Origin: Candidatus Methylomicrobium oryzae
Lineage (GTDB): Bacteria; Pseudomonadota; Gammaproteobacteria; Methylococcales; Methylomonadaceae
Assembly: GCF_016745425.1 (NCBI RefSeq)
Contig: NZ_JAERVK010000003.1
Coordinates: forward strand, 62,001-126,000
DNA length: 64,000 nt
Reading direction: 5' to 3'
The translations under genes and the position numbers were made by a program. Below, piece by piece: positions 20,237-29,800 of this stretch; the first letter of the stretch is position 1, and each line of letters opens with the position of its first letter. Below the pieces are notes generated by a model, which was not told the origin of the DNA, made no database searches, and saw only the letters and a list, made by a program, of their open reading frames with translations.

Positions 20237-20869
20237 ATGCTGAAAGTGGGCCTGACAGGCGGGATCGGCTGCGGCAAAACGACGGTTTCCAATCTGTTTG
20301 CGGAGAGGGGCGTTCCGATCCTGGATGCCGATCAGGCCGCCCGCGAATTGACCGAAAAAGGGCAACCCGCGCTGGATCGGATTCGCGAGGCATTCGGCAT
20401 GCAAGTCTTTAACCCGGACGGTTCCCTGAATCGCCTGCAATTGAAAAAACTCATTTTTGCCGATGCCGGCAAAAAACAGCAGCTCGAAGCGATCCTGCAT
20501 CCTATGATTCTGGCTGCCTTGGCCGCGAAAGCCGAACGGCTCGATGTCCCCTATTGCATTCTGAGCATCCCATTGTTGTTTGAATCCAAGCTGGAACCGT
20601 TCGTCGACCGGATCCTGGTGGTCGATTGCCCGCTCGAACTCCAGATCGAACGCGTCAGCAGACGAGACAAGTTAGACCTCAAAGTCATCCGTGCGATCAT
20701 CGACAGCCAGGTTTCACGGGACTATCGGCGAAAGCATGCAGACGACCTCTTGGACAACTCACAGGCTGACAATCCACTTGCAGAACAAGTCAAAAAACTG
20801 CACAATTTATACCTTTCTTTAAGTCCCTGTCAGCATAAACTTACCTGTGACCAACAAAATCACTTATGA
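20237..20869 (+). CDS. coaE: Dephospho-CoA kinase
   Basis: The 210-residue P-loop kinase begins MLKVGLTGGIGCGKTTVSNLF, with the Walker A typical of CoaE, then VPILDADQAARELTEKGQP (substrate-binding Asp) and a lid segment IERVSRRDKLDLKVIRAIIDSQ. It makes coenzyme A from dephospho-CoA. The gene begins 12 bp after pilD and its 3' end overlaps the GTG start of zapD by 23 bp. Confidence 0.95.
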   Translation: MLKVGLTGGIGCGKTTVSNLFAERGVPILDADQAARELTEKGQPALDRIREAFGMQVFNPDGSLNRLQLKKLIFADAGKKQQLEAILHPMILAALAAKAERLDVPYCILSIPLLFESKLEPFVDRILVVDCPLELQIERVSRRDKLDLKVIRAIIDSQVSRDYRRKHADDLLDNSQADNPLAEQVKKLHNLYLSLSPCQHKLTCDQQNHL

Positions 20870-21617
20870 ATTTCCTCTCAACGAACGCATCCGGGTTTTC
20901 ATTAGGCTGGAACAACTTTTCAAACAATTCAATCATTTTCTAAACGGAGCCTCCGTTTGGGACAAACGCGCTGCGCTGAACGTATTGCTCGACATCATGA
21001 CGATTTTCAGCCGCAACGATTTGAAATCGGAACTGCTAAAAGAACTGGACCGCAATAGCAAAGCCCTGAATAAGCTTGCACACAGTCAGGGGGTAGACTC
21101 GGAAAAACTGAATCAATTGCTCGGCGAGGTGAGTCAAACCAGCAAGAAACTTTACGCGTCAAGCGGCAAGATCGGAATTCATGTGATGGAAAGCGATTTG
21201 TTCCAAAGCATCGCCCAGAGAAGCTCGATCCCCGGCGGTACCTGTTCTTTCGATCTGCCGGAGTTTCATTATTGGCTGGAGCAGGAGGAGCCGATCCGGC
21301 TGAAGGATCTCCAGCAATGGAGCAGCCCTTTCAACGATATCAGAAACGCGATCGATCTGATCCTGAACCTGATCCGCAACAGCAGCGACGAAACCCGGGA
21401 AATCGCCAAAGCGGGCTTTTTTCAGATTTCCCTGGACCGCAGCCAGCCTTATCAGCTGGTAAAAGTCAGCCTGGACAAATCGTTGCGCTATTTTGCCGAA
21501 ATCAGCGGCGGCAAGCACCGCTGCACCGTGCGCTTCATGGTGCCTTCCCACGACGAAAAACGCCCCCTGCAAAGCAGCGACGACGTACCTTTCACCTTAT
21601 CCTGCTGTCAATTTTAA
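20847..21617 (+). CDS. zapD: Cell division protein ZapD
   Basis: The 256-residue protein matches ZapD (DUF1342): it begins [21 protein letters not shown], has an alpha-helical N-terminal domain, and a C-terminal beta domain with [30 protein letters not shown]. ZapD cross-links FtsZ filaments at the Z-ring. The start is GTG at 20847 within the end of coaE; no ATG precedes the conserved ITYEFP segment. It shares one base with the yacG start (TAATG). The coaE-zapD-yacG order is conserved. Confidence 0.95.
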   Translation: MTNKITYEFPLNERIRVFIRLEQLFKQFNHFLNGASVWDKRAALNVLLDIMTIFSRNDLKSELLKELDRNSKALNKLAHSQGVDSEKLNQLLGEVSQTSKKLYASSGKIGIHVMESDLFQSIAQRSSIPGGTCSFDLPEFHYWLEQEEPIRLKDLQQWSSPFNDIRNAIDLILNLIRNSSDETREIAKAGFFQISLDRSQPYQLVKVSLDKSLRYFAEISGGKHRCTVRFMVPSHDEKRPLQSSDDVPFTLSCCQF

Positions 21618-21820
21618 TGCCGGAGAAACAGGCTGCATTGAAAGTCAAATGCCCCGTCTGCCAACGTCCGGTGGAATGGACGGCGGACTATCCGTTCCGG
21701 CCGTTCTGCTCCGAACGCTGCAAATTGATCGATCTCGGCGCCTGGGCGGCCGAAGAAAACCGGATTTCCGAAGATCTTCCCGATTCGGGCGACACGGAAG
21801 ACGGTTTTCCGTATCACTGA
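21617..21820 (+). CDS. yacG: DNA gyrase inhibitor YacG (zinc-binding)
   Basis: The 67-residue protein has the YacG four-cysteine zinc site ([10 protein letters not shown] ... [23 protein letters not shown]), followed by an acidic flexible tail. In E. coli YacG binds GyrB and blocks DNA binding by gyrase. Its ATG overlaps the zapD stop by one base. It ends 14 bp before the end of the convergent mutT gene. Confidence 0.93.
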   Translation: MPEKQAALKVKCPVCQRPVEWTADYPFRPFCSERCKLIDLGAWAAEENRISEDLPDSGDTEDGFPYH

Positions 21821-21834
21821 TCCGTTGCCTGCCG

Positions 21835-22785
21835 TTAGCCGAGAAACGTCCTGATGCCGGCAATGCCCTGTGCGCCGGCATCGCGGGCGGCACTTAAATC
21901 TTTTTTCGTCAAACCGCCCAACGCATACACTGGGATATTGCTCCCTTCGGCGAGCGCGGCAAAACGTTCCCATCCCAATGCAGGCGTTTCGGGGTGGGTA
22001 AGGGTCGGCAGCACGGGGGCCAGAACCGCGAAATCGGCACCGATCTTCCGGGCATGTTCGAGTTCTTGCAGATTATGGCACGAGGCGCCGATCCAGCGGT
22101 AGCCGGAAGGCCGTTCGCTTAAAGCGAGCAAGTCGCGGGCGGTCAGGTGCAGACCGCGAACCCGATGCTGACCGTAATTCGCGGTGGAATTGATCAGCAG
22201 CGCGGCACCGTGTTTCGAGCATAGCGGAGAGGCGATTGCCAGGAATTCGTCAATCCGGTCGCGTGAAGAAGTTTTCAGACGCGCCTGGATCAGCCTGATG
22301 TCTTGCGCCAGAAGTTTATGCAAATCCTCCATCAGGTCGCCGCTGATTTGGTCGTCGAGGATCGCATAAAAAGGCGGAAGCTGGGCGGCGGCGATGATCG
22401 GCCGGTTGGCGGCCGGAAAGGCGAACTGATTCAATTCGCTCGGTTCGACCCAGCGAATCGGCTGCCCTTGACACCCCCTTGCCGTGCCGGAAAAGCGCTC
22501 GACCAGAAAGACCCGCAGGGTAACGTCCCGGTCGGGATAACGGTGATGGATCGTTATTAGCCGGGCTGCAGAAAGGGTGTCGATATCCAGTTCTTCCTTG
22601 AGTTCCCTGGCTAAAGCCTGCTCCGGCGTTTCTCCGGCTTCGATCTTGCCGCCCGGGAACTCCCAGAGTCCGCCCTGATGCAGCGATTCATCGCGGCGGG
22701 CGATCAATATCCTGCCGTCCGCGCTTTTGATTACGCCGGCCGCGACCTGCAGGAATTTTTGCGCTGCCTTTCGAAAATGATTCAC
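21835..22785 (-). CDS. mutT: Nudix hydrolase MutT fused to a thiamine-phosphate-synthase-like domain
   Basis: The 316-residue protein is a fusion. Residues ~10-135 form a MutT-type Nudix domain with the Nudix box GGKIEAGETPEQALARELKEELDI, which would hydrolyse 8-oxo-dGTP. Residues ~145-316 resemble ThiE: a TIM barrel with LINSTANYGQHRVRGLHLTARDL, IGASCHNLQELEHARKIGADFAVLAPVLPT and a YALGGLTKKDLSAARDAGAQGIAGI end. This fusion is known in many gammaproteobacteria; whether the ThiE-like part is active is unclear. It lies 18 bp after argJ and is probably co-transcribed with it. Confidence 0.93.
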   Translation of the reverse strand: MNHFRKAAQKFLQVAAGVIKSADGRILIARRDESLHQGGLWEFPGGKIEAGETPEQALARELKEELDIDTLSAARLITIHHRYPDRDVTLRVFLVERFSGTARGCQGQPIRWVEPSELNQFAFPAANRPIIAAAQLPPFYAILDDQISGDLMEDLHKLLAQDIRLIQARLKTSSRDRIDEFLAIASPLCSKHGAALLINSTANYGQHRVRGLHLTARDLLALSERPSGYRWIGASCHNLQELEHARKIGADFAVLAPVLPTLTHPETPALGWERFAALAEGSNIPVYALGGLTKKDLSAARDAGAQGIAGIRTFLG

Positions 22786-22803
22786 CTGGGTTTCCGGTCC
22801 GGA

Positions 22804-24018
22804 TCAGGTTCGGTATTCCGCGTTGATCTTGACGTAGTCGTAGGAAAAATCGCAGGTCAAGACTTCCTGGCGGGCATCGCCCCGGCCCAGTTTGACCGTT
22901 ACGCGGATTTCCTCGCGGTCCATTACTTCCTGGCCCGCTTCTTCGGTATAGTCGTCGGCGCGCCCGCCTTCCCGGACGATGCAGACGTCGTCCAGGAATA
23001 TCCGGATATTTTCCAGCACCATGTCGTCTACGCCGGCGCGCCCGACCGCGGCCAGAATCCGTCCCCAGTTCGGGTCGCTCGCAAAAAATGCGGTTTTGAC
23101 CAGCGGCGAGTGCGCGATCGTTTTCGCGACGCGGACCGCTTCTTCGTCACTTTGCGCTTCTTCGACCACGATCCTCATCAGCTTGGTCGCGCCTTCGCCA
23201 TCCCGCACGATCGCTTCGGCCAGGCTTTTGCAGACATCCAGCAACGTATCGGCGAAGCGGACGTAATGTTCGGAGTCCGGCAGGATTTCCGGCGCCTCCG
23301 AAAGCCCGCTGGCCATCACGACCAGCGCGTCGTTGGTCGAAGTGTCGCCGTCGACGGTGATCCGGTTGAAGGACAGTTCGGCGGCGCGCGCCAGACATTG
23401 CTGCAATAAGTCGCGGCCGATCTTCGCATCGGTAGCGACGAACGAAAGCATCGTCGCCATGTTCGGCTGGATCATGCCGGCGCCTTTGGCGATGCCGTTG
23501 AAAGTGACCGTCCGGCCGTCGAGTTCGATCGTTTTCGTAACGCCTTTCGGAAACGTATCGGTTGTCATGATCGCGCGGGCGGCCTTGTCCCAGTGGCCGG
23601 GAGCCAGATTGCGCACGGCTTCGGGAAGCGCAGTGCCGATCTTGTCGATCGGCAGCGGCATGCCGATTACGCCTGTTGAAAAGGGCAGCACCTGTTCGGT
23701 CGAGCCGCCGGTCAGCCGTGCCAGCTCTTCGCATGTCGTGAACGCATCCTGGAGCCCTTGTTTGCCGGTGCCTGCGTTGGCGTTGCCCGAATTGATCAGC
23801 AGCCAGCGCGGTGCGGCCGCCAAGTGTTTTCTGGCGACCAGCACAGGGGCGGCGCAGAAGGCATTCTGGGTAAAGACGGCCGCGCAGCTGCCGTGCTCGG
23901 CCATTTCGAATACCAAAAGATCGTCCCGGACGCTTTGCTTGATGCCGGCACACACGGTGCCCAAACGAATGCCCGGAATTTCCGGCATGTTCGGAAAATC
24001 GCAGCGACCTACCGCCAT
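22804..24018 (-). CDS. argJ: Bifunctional ornithine acetyltransferase / N-acetylglutamate synthase ArgJ
   Basis: The 404-residue protein starts MAVGRCDFPNMPEIPGIRLG, supported by a GAGGAA ribosome site; the frame is open upstream but without one. It has LLINSGNANAGTG, the oxyanion-site STGVIG, and the autoprocessing motif KGAGMIQPNMATMLSF, where cleavage before the Thr of AT-M-L gives alpha and beta chains and makes that Thr the nucleophile. It recycles the acetyl group in arginine synthesis. argH is in this window at 41-42 kb but not linked. Upstream is a 236-bp gap with a palindrome at 24169. Confidence 0.95.
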   Translation of the reverse strand: MAVGRCDFPNMPEIPGIRLGTVCAGIKQSVRDDLLVFEMAEHGSCAAVFTQNAFCAAPVLVARKHLAAAPRWLLINSGNANAGTGKQGLQDAFTTCEELARLTGGSTEQVLPFSTGVIGMPLPIDKIGTALPEAVRNLAPGHWDKAARAIMTTDTFPKGVTKTIELDGRTVTFNGIAKGAGMIQPNMATMLSFVATDAKIGRDLLQQCLARAAELSFNRITVDGDTSTNDALVVMASGLSEAPEILPDSEHYVRFADTLLDVCKSLAEAIVRDGEGATKLMRIVVEEAQSDEEAVRVAKTIAHSPLVKTAFFASDPNWGRILAAVGRAGVDDMVLENIRIFLDDVCIVREGGRADDYTEEAGQEVMDREEIRVTVKLGRGDARQEVLTCDFSYDYVKINAEYRT

Positions 24019-24168
24019 GGTGAGTTCCTCGTCAATAAAAATAAAAAAACATTGAGTGTTTGGCTCGGCTCCCACGTTCCGGCGCTCGTTGTTATACACA
24101 TTGGGTAGCCTGCTCCGATAAACGGACCGGCAGGAGTCCGAAGCTTGCTTTGCATTACTCCTGAATAC

Positions 24169-24194
24169 GGCGTTCAAAGCTAGCTTTGAACGCC
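24169..24194. repeat. Perfect 26-bp palindrome between tusA-like gene and argJ
   Basis: GGCGTTCAAAGC (24169-24180), a TA dinucleotide and the exact reverse complement (24183-24194) make a perfect palindrome. It lies 61 bp beyond the stop of the minus-strand TusA-like gene and about 150 bp upstream of argJ. It may act as a terminator stem or be a REP-like repeat; there is no T-run. Confidence 0.6.
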
Positions 24195-24254
24195 ACTGCT
24201 TGAGTTTTGCAGGACTATAACAATGAGCGTTCCAGAGCGGGAGCGCAGTGCGGC

Positions 24255-24491
24255 TTATCCGTTCTGCCCGCCGACTTCGATTAGGATTACATATTCGTGA
24301 TTGCCGCTGTGCGTTTCAAGCACGGTATGGCCGTGAATGCGGCACCAGGCCGGAATATCCTGCATCACGCCGGGGTCGGTGCAGATGACTTCCAAATGGG
24401 CGCCGGGACGCATTTCTTTGATCTTGTTCTGGGTGCGGATCACCGGCAGCGGGCATAACAGCCGCCGCGCGTTCAGGATTTCCCGGTTCAT
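24255..24491 (-). CDS. TusA-family sulfur-carrier protein
   Basis: The 78-residue protein beginning MNREILNARRLLCPLPVIRT has the TusA/SirA fold signature: the CPxP motif (Cys carries a persulfide in TusA), a following helix KIKEMRPGAHLEVICTDPGVMQDIPAWC and a terminal strand HEYVILIEV. I chose the ATG at 24491, which overlaps the stop of the upstream PP-loop gene (ATGA); an ATG nine bases further upstream is possible. The tight coupling suggests that it supplies sulfur to that PP-loop enzyme. The genuine TusA of tRNA thiolation normally lies elsewhere, so this is likely a dedicated paralogue. Confidence 0.85.
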   Translation of the reverse strand: MNREILNARRLLCPLPVIRTQNKIKEMRPGAHLEVICTDPGVMQDIPAWCRIHGHTVLETHSGNHEYVILIEVGGQNG

Positions 24492-25528
24492 ATGTACCAT
24501 TCCTGGGGCAGTTCTTTCGCTAGCGGTTTGACCCGGAGCGTCCGTTCCAAGCCGTCCTTGTCCGTGATCTTCACGTCGACCTGTTCGGCTTCGCGGCCCT
24601 GGCCGTAGCGTGCGGTAATGCCGGCCGCGAGATACAGATCTTCCGCGGAAGGCGAGCCGTCGATCAATACCAAGGGGCCGTTATGGCTGGTGGCCGCCAT
24701 GCTGACGAATTCTTTCCGATAGCCTTGCAGGAACCGGCCTTCGCCTTCCTCGCGCGCGACGATCAGTTTGAAATGGGGGGCAGGGCGGATGTGGCGGCCG
24801 ACTTTCAGCAGCATCACGTCGTCGAGCTCGTAATCCTTGTGGCCGTGCGCCTGCCATAGATCGGCCAGCTTGGCCGAATAATTTTTGTCGGTTAAAAAGC
24901 AGCAGCCGCCGGCCGGCTGCGAATACTCGTGAAAGCCGTAGCGTTCGGCCATTTCCATTTGCGGTTTGCGCGAACGTCCGCTGAAGTCGTGCAGTTTCTC
25001 GCGGTCGATCCAGCCCTCGCGCTCGGGCAACGTCGGCGTCAAGTTTCTTGCGCACAGGGGCCGGAGCAGCAGATCGTCGGCGCCCGATTCCCTGGCCACG
25101 ACCGGCATCGTATCCTTGCGCTGCGACATCGGCCGCTGGCCGATCACCTCGCCGGTGATGATGAAGTCGAAGCCGTTTTCGGCAATCCACTGCTTGGCCT
25201 TGTTCACCATGAAGATCTTGCAGTCCAGGCAGGGGTTCAAATGCGCGCCGTAGCCGTGCTTCGGGTTGATCAGCACGTTTTTGTACTCTTCGATCACGTC
25301 GATGATGTGCAGCTTGATGCCGAGCTGCTCGGCCACCCAGAGCGAATTATTGCGCTTCGGTTTGGCGCGGTCTTTTTCGCGGATCGCATGGGTATGGCCT
25401 TCCACGCAAAAACCGGTGAAAAAATTGATGCCTTCGACATGGATGCCCTGGTCCATCACCGTTTTTGCAGCCAGCATCGAATCCAGGCCGCCGGAAATCA
25501 GCGCGACGGCTTTGCGTTGTGTGTTCAT
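24488..25528 (-). CDS. PP-loop ATPase, MnmA/ThiI-like putative sulfurtransferase
   Basis: The 346-residue protein begins with an ATP-pyrophosphatase loop, ALISGGLDSMLAAKTVMDQG, followed by a helix-rich Rossmann domain with NPCLDCKIFM (a CxxC) and FIITGEVIGQRPMSQRKD, and a C-terminal domain with PAGGCCFLTDKNYS. These features recall tRNA 2-thiouridylase MnmA and the catalytic half of ThiI. It lacks the THUMP domain and full length of ThiI and differs from canonical MnmA. Database names vary. The coupled TusA-like gene indicates a sulfur-relay role, perhaps tRNA thiolation or a related cofactor. Substrate is unproven. Confidence 0.8.
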   Translation of the reverse strand: MNTQRKAVALISGGLDSMLAAKTVMDQGIHVEGINFFTGFCVEGHTHAIREKDRAKPKRNNSLWVAEQLGIKLHIIDVIEEYKNVLINPKHGYGAHLNPCLDCKIFMVNKAKQWIAENGFDFIITGEVIGQRPMSQRKDTMPVVARESGADDLLLRPLCARNLTPTLPEREGWIDREKLHDFSGRSRKPQMEMAERYGFHEYSQPAGGCCFLTDKNYSAKLADLWQAHGHKDYELDDVMLLKVGRHIRPAPHFKLIVAREEGEGRFLQGYRKEFVSMAATSHNGPLVLIDGSPSAEDLYLAAGITARYGQGREAEQVDVKITDKDGLERTLRVKPLAKELPQEWYI

Positions 25529-25648
25529 CTCGGGTAAATCAAAAAAGCGGCTATTATAACCGGTAATTTTTCAAGTTGGCTTCACTTCTCTACGGCTTAT
25601 CCTAAACTGAATCCAGGTTATATCTCACTGTTAGCGGATTAAGCGATT

Positions 25649-26815
25649 ATGGAATTCAAAGATTATTTAAAAATTCTGGTGCAGCACGACGGCTCCGATC
25701 TTTACCTGACGGTCGATGCGCCGCCTGCGGCCAAATTTCAGGGTACATTGAAGCCGCTCGAAAACATCAAATTGACCAAGGAGCGGCTCAAGGAAATCGC
25801 CTACGGCCTGATGGACGAGGATCAGCAAAAAGCCTTCGAACATCAGCCCGAACTAAATCTGGCGCTCTCGGAGCCGGGCATCGGCCGTTTCCGGGTCAAT
25901 ATTTTTAAGCAGCGTAACAGCTTCGCGTTGGTGATCCGGAACATCAAGGTCGACATTCCGAATGCGGACAAACTGGGCCTGCCGGAGATATTGAAAAAAG
26001 TGATCATGGAAAAGCGCGGCCTGATTCTGTTCGTCGGCGGCACCGGTTCCGGAAAATCGACCTCCTTGGCCGCGCTGATCGACCACCGCAACGCCAATTC
26101 GTCGGGCCATATCATCACGATCGAGGACCCGATCGAATACATCCATCCGCACAAGAAATCGCTGGTCAACCAGCGCGAGGTCGGCGTCGACACGCTGAGT
26201 TATGAGGACGCGCTGAAGAACACGCTGCGGCAGGCGCCCGACGTGATCCTGATCGGTGAAATCCGTAGCCAGGAAACGATGGAGCACGCGCTGGCGTTTG
26301 CCGAAACCGGTCATCTCTGCCTGTCCACGCTGCATGCGAACAACGCGAATCAGGCACTGGACCGGATCATCAATTTCTTCCCCGAAGAGCGCCGGAATCA
26401 GTTGCTGCTCGATCTGTCGCTGAATTTGAAAGCGTTCGTTTCCCAGCGCCTGGTGCCGACGGTCGACGGCAAGCGCACCGCCGCGATCGAGATTCTGCTC
26501 GGCACGCAACTGGTCCGCGACCTGATTCAGAAAGGCGATATCCACAGCATCAAGGAAGCGATGGAGAAATCCGAAAATGTCGGAATGCAGACCTTCGACA
26601 GCCACTTGCTGCGCCTTTACAAGTCGGGCGTGATTTCGCTCGAGGAAGCGCTGCAGAATTCCGATTCCCCGAACAACCTGAAACTGAAGATCAATCTGAG
26701 CGAAGGCAAGGGCTCGGCTGCGGCCAAAACCGGCGATGCGGCTCAAGACGGCGGGCTTGGTTCCTTGTCGCTGCAGGCGATTCAGAAAGAAGAAGAGGAA
26801 GAAGAGGGAACCTAA
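25649..26815 (+). CDS. pilU: Type IV pilus retraction ATPase PilU
   Basis: The 388-residue ATPase starts MEFKDYLKILVQHDGSDLYLTVDAPP and has Walker A VGGTGSGKSTSLAALIDH, the Asp box IEDPIEYIHPHKKSLVNQREVGVDT, Walker B PDVILIGEIRSQETMEHALAF and the His box TGHLCLSTLHANNANQALDRI. The acidic C-terminal tail (EEEEEEGT) and the FPEERRNQLLLDLSLNLKAFVSQRLVP segment favour PilU over PilT. It helps PilT in pilus retraction; pilT is not adjacent. Its stop overlaps the end of convergent putA by four bases. Confidence 0.92.
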   Translation: MEFKDYLKILVQHDGSDLYLTVDAPPAAKFQGTLKPLENIKLTKERLKEIAYGLMDEDQQKAFEHQPELNLALSEPGIGRFRVNIFKQRNSFALVIRNIKVDIPNADKLGLPEILKKVIMEKRGLILFVGGTGSGKSTSLAALIDHRNANSSGHIITIEDPIEYIHPHKKSLVNQREVGVDTLSYEDALKNTLRQAPDVILIGEIRSQETMEHALAFAETGHLCLSTLHANNANQALDRIINFFPEERRNQLLLDLSLNLKAFVSQRLVPTVDGKRTAAIEILLGTQLVRDLIQKGDIHSIKEAMEKSENVGMQTFDSHLLRLYKSGVISLEEALQNSDSPNNLKLKINLSEGKGSAAAKTGDAAQDGGLGSLSLQAIQKEEEEEEGT

Positions 26816-29800
26816 AACAAGGCTTCGGACAACAGCGCCGCATTCCCCCCGATCGCCGCGCTGTTGATCGTGACCGTCTGTTCGGAAGCCAGGCGGCGCA
26901 GATAATCCGGACCGCCGGCTTTCGGTCCGGTTCCGGACAATCCCATCCCCCCGAACGGCTGTACGCCGACCACCGCGCCGATCATGTTTCGATTGATGTA
27001 GATATTGCCGACGCGTGCCCGCTCGACGATGAACCGGATATGGCTTTGGATCCGGCTCTGTATGCCCAGGGTCAGACCGTAGCCGATTCCGTTGATCTGC
27101 TCGATGACTTCGGCTAATTTATTCGCGCGATAGCGTACCAGATGCAATATGGGACCGAAAATTTCCTGTTCGAGCTGGCCTATCTGGTCGATTTCGATCA
27201 GCGTCGGCGGAAAGAAGCTGCCATGTTTCAATTCAGGGGATAAAGGCATCCGATAAAGAATCTTCGCCTGACTCCGCATGTTTTCGACATGACTCGCCAG
27301 CTGATTTGCGGCCTGGGCATTGATCACCGGTCCGATGTCGGTCGCCAAAAGTCCGGGATCGCCGATATTCAACTCCCGCATCGCGCCGCTCAAAAGCTCG
27401 ATCACGCGGTCCGCGATTTCTTCCTGCACATACAGGACCCGTAACGCGGAACAGCGCTGCCCTGCGCTGTTGAAAGCCGAAAGGGCCGCGTCCATCACCA
27501 GCTGCTCGATATGCGCCGAACTGTCCGCGATCATCGCGTTCTGGCCGCCGGTTTCGGCGATCAGCGGCACGATTGCAGGTTGATGCTGTGCAAGCGTCCG
27601 GTTAATCGAGCGTGCGGTAGCGGTGGAGCCGGTAAATACGACGCCGCCCAGACCCGGAACGGTCAATAAATGACTGCCGATCAGGCCGCCCTCGGCAGGC
27701 AGAAATTGCAGAACTTCGGCCGGGATGCCGGCCTGGTGCATCACCTGGATGCAGCGCATCGCAGTCAAGGAGGTCTGGGCGGCAGGCTTGGCGATGACCG
27801 TATTGCCTGCGGCCAGCGCCCCGGCGACCTGGCCGAGAAAAATGGCGATCGGGAAGTTCCACGGACTGATGCAGACCACCGCGCCGCGCCCGGTTTGCGA
27901 CAGGTAGTTTTCTTCGCCGGTGGGCCCCGGCATCCGCGTCGGCTTTCCGAACAGTTTGCCGGCTTCGGCCGCATAATAGCGGCAAAAATCGACCGCCTCG
28001 CGCACTTCGGCCAGCGCGTCCCGGATCGTGCGGCCACCCTCGCGGACGCACAGCGAAACCAGTTCAAGCCGGTGCGCTTCCAACAGTCCGGCCGCTCGGT
28101 TCAGATAGGCGGTGCGTTCGGCGACCGGAACCCGCCGCCACTCCGAAAAAGCCTGTAAGGCGGAAGAAGCGGCCTTGCCGACCGTTTCCGGGTCCGCATA
28201 AGTTATTTCGCCGATTTGCAGGTGTCGATCGCAGGGATTGAATACCGGCTGTTTGGAGCCATGGCCGGGCCTGCCGTCGATCAATGGATGCGCCTGCCAT
28301 TTGCGTTCGGCCAGTGCGTCGAGTTCGGCCTGCAGGCCGTCTGCGATGCGGGGAGTGCTCAGGTTGGTCCCGGCCGAATTCAGGCGTTCCGGGCCGAAAA
28401 GATCGGCCGGCCGAACTATCCGCACAGGCGCCTCCCGCAATTTAACGATCGGATCCTCGATGATTTGCTCCAAGCTGATCGAGGGATTTTCGACCCGGTT
28501 CAGGAATGAGGTATTGGCTCCGTTTTCGAGCAGGCGCCGGACCAGATACGGCAGCAGGTCGTCGAAATTGCCGACCGGCGCATAAACCCGGCAGGCCTGC
28601 GAGTGATCTTTCGCCAGTTCCGCGTAAAACGCTTCACCCATCCCATGCAGCCGCTGAAATTCGAAATCTGCATCCGGTTTCGCCATCGTCAGGATCGCGG
28701 CGGCGGTATGGGCGTTATGAGTCGCGAATTGCGGGTAAAATGCTTCGGGATGCGCAAGCATCGCTTCCGCGCAGGCCAGGTAAGAGGCATCGGTCGCGCT
28801 TTTGCGGGTAAATACCGGATAGCCTTCAAGCCCCAGTTCTTGTGCGCGTTTGATTTCACCGTCCCAGTAGGCCCCTTTGACCAGCCTGAGCGGAATCCGG
28901 CGCCGGTGCCTTTCAGACAGCGCGGCCAGCCAGTGAATCACGGGCAGCGCGCGTTTTTGATATGCCTGCACGGCCAATCCGAAACCCTCCCATCCCTGAA
29001 GCTCCGGTTGGGCATATACCCACTCAAAAATATCCAGCGACAGGTCCAGCCGTTCCGATTCTTCGGCATCGACGGTCAGATTGATGTTTGCGGCACACGC
29101 CACGCGGCTCAAATCGAGCAGCTTGCGGCTCAGTTCGCCGACCGCACGCTGTTTTTGCAGGGGTTCGTAGCGGGGGCAAAGCGCCGACAATTTGACCGAT
29201 ATGCCGGAATTTACGAGAGGATTGTTAAACGCTGCAATTTCAGCCAGCTGTTTGATCGCCTGCCGGTAGGCTTCAAAGTAATGCTCTGCATCCGCCGATG
29301 TCAATGCCGCCTCCCCAAGCATGTCGAACGAATAGCGTGCGCCGGACTCTGCAGCCAGCTTACCCACGGCACCTTCGATTGTTTCATCGAACACGAACTG
29401 GTCCGCGAGTAACTGCATTCCTTGTTTGACCGCAGTGCGGATCAACGGCGCACTCAGTTTTCCCAGCCAGTCGTCGTCCCCTAGACCTTCGATCCTCCCG
29501 GTTATCGACAGGGCGCCATTCAGCAATTTGACCAGCAGCGTATCGTGCGTTGTGCGATGCCGGCTCCAATCCACCGAGCCTAATTTGTCCCGCAAAAATA
29601 TATCTTGAGTGGCGGAATCGGGTATACGCAACAAGGCTTCGGCAATCTCCATCAGCACGAGACCTTCTTGAGTGTTCAGTTGATATTCATGCAGCAGCGT
29701 ATTGACCAGGGATTGGCGGCCGCTTTCGGTTCGGACTGCAACGACGAGCTTGCCTGCCAATTGGGCGGAGACGGATGGATCGTAGTTTTTTAAGCTTTCG

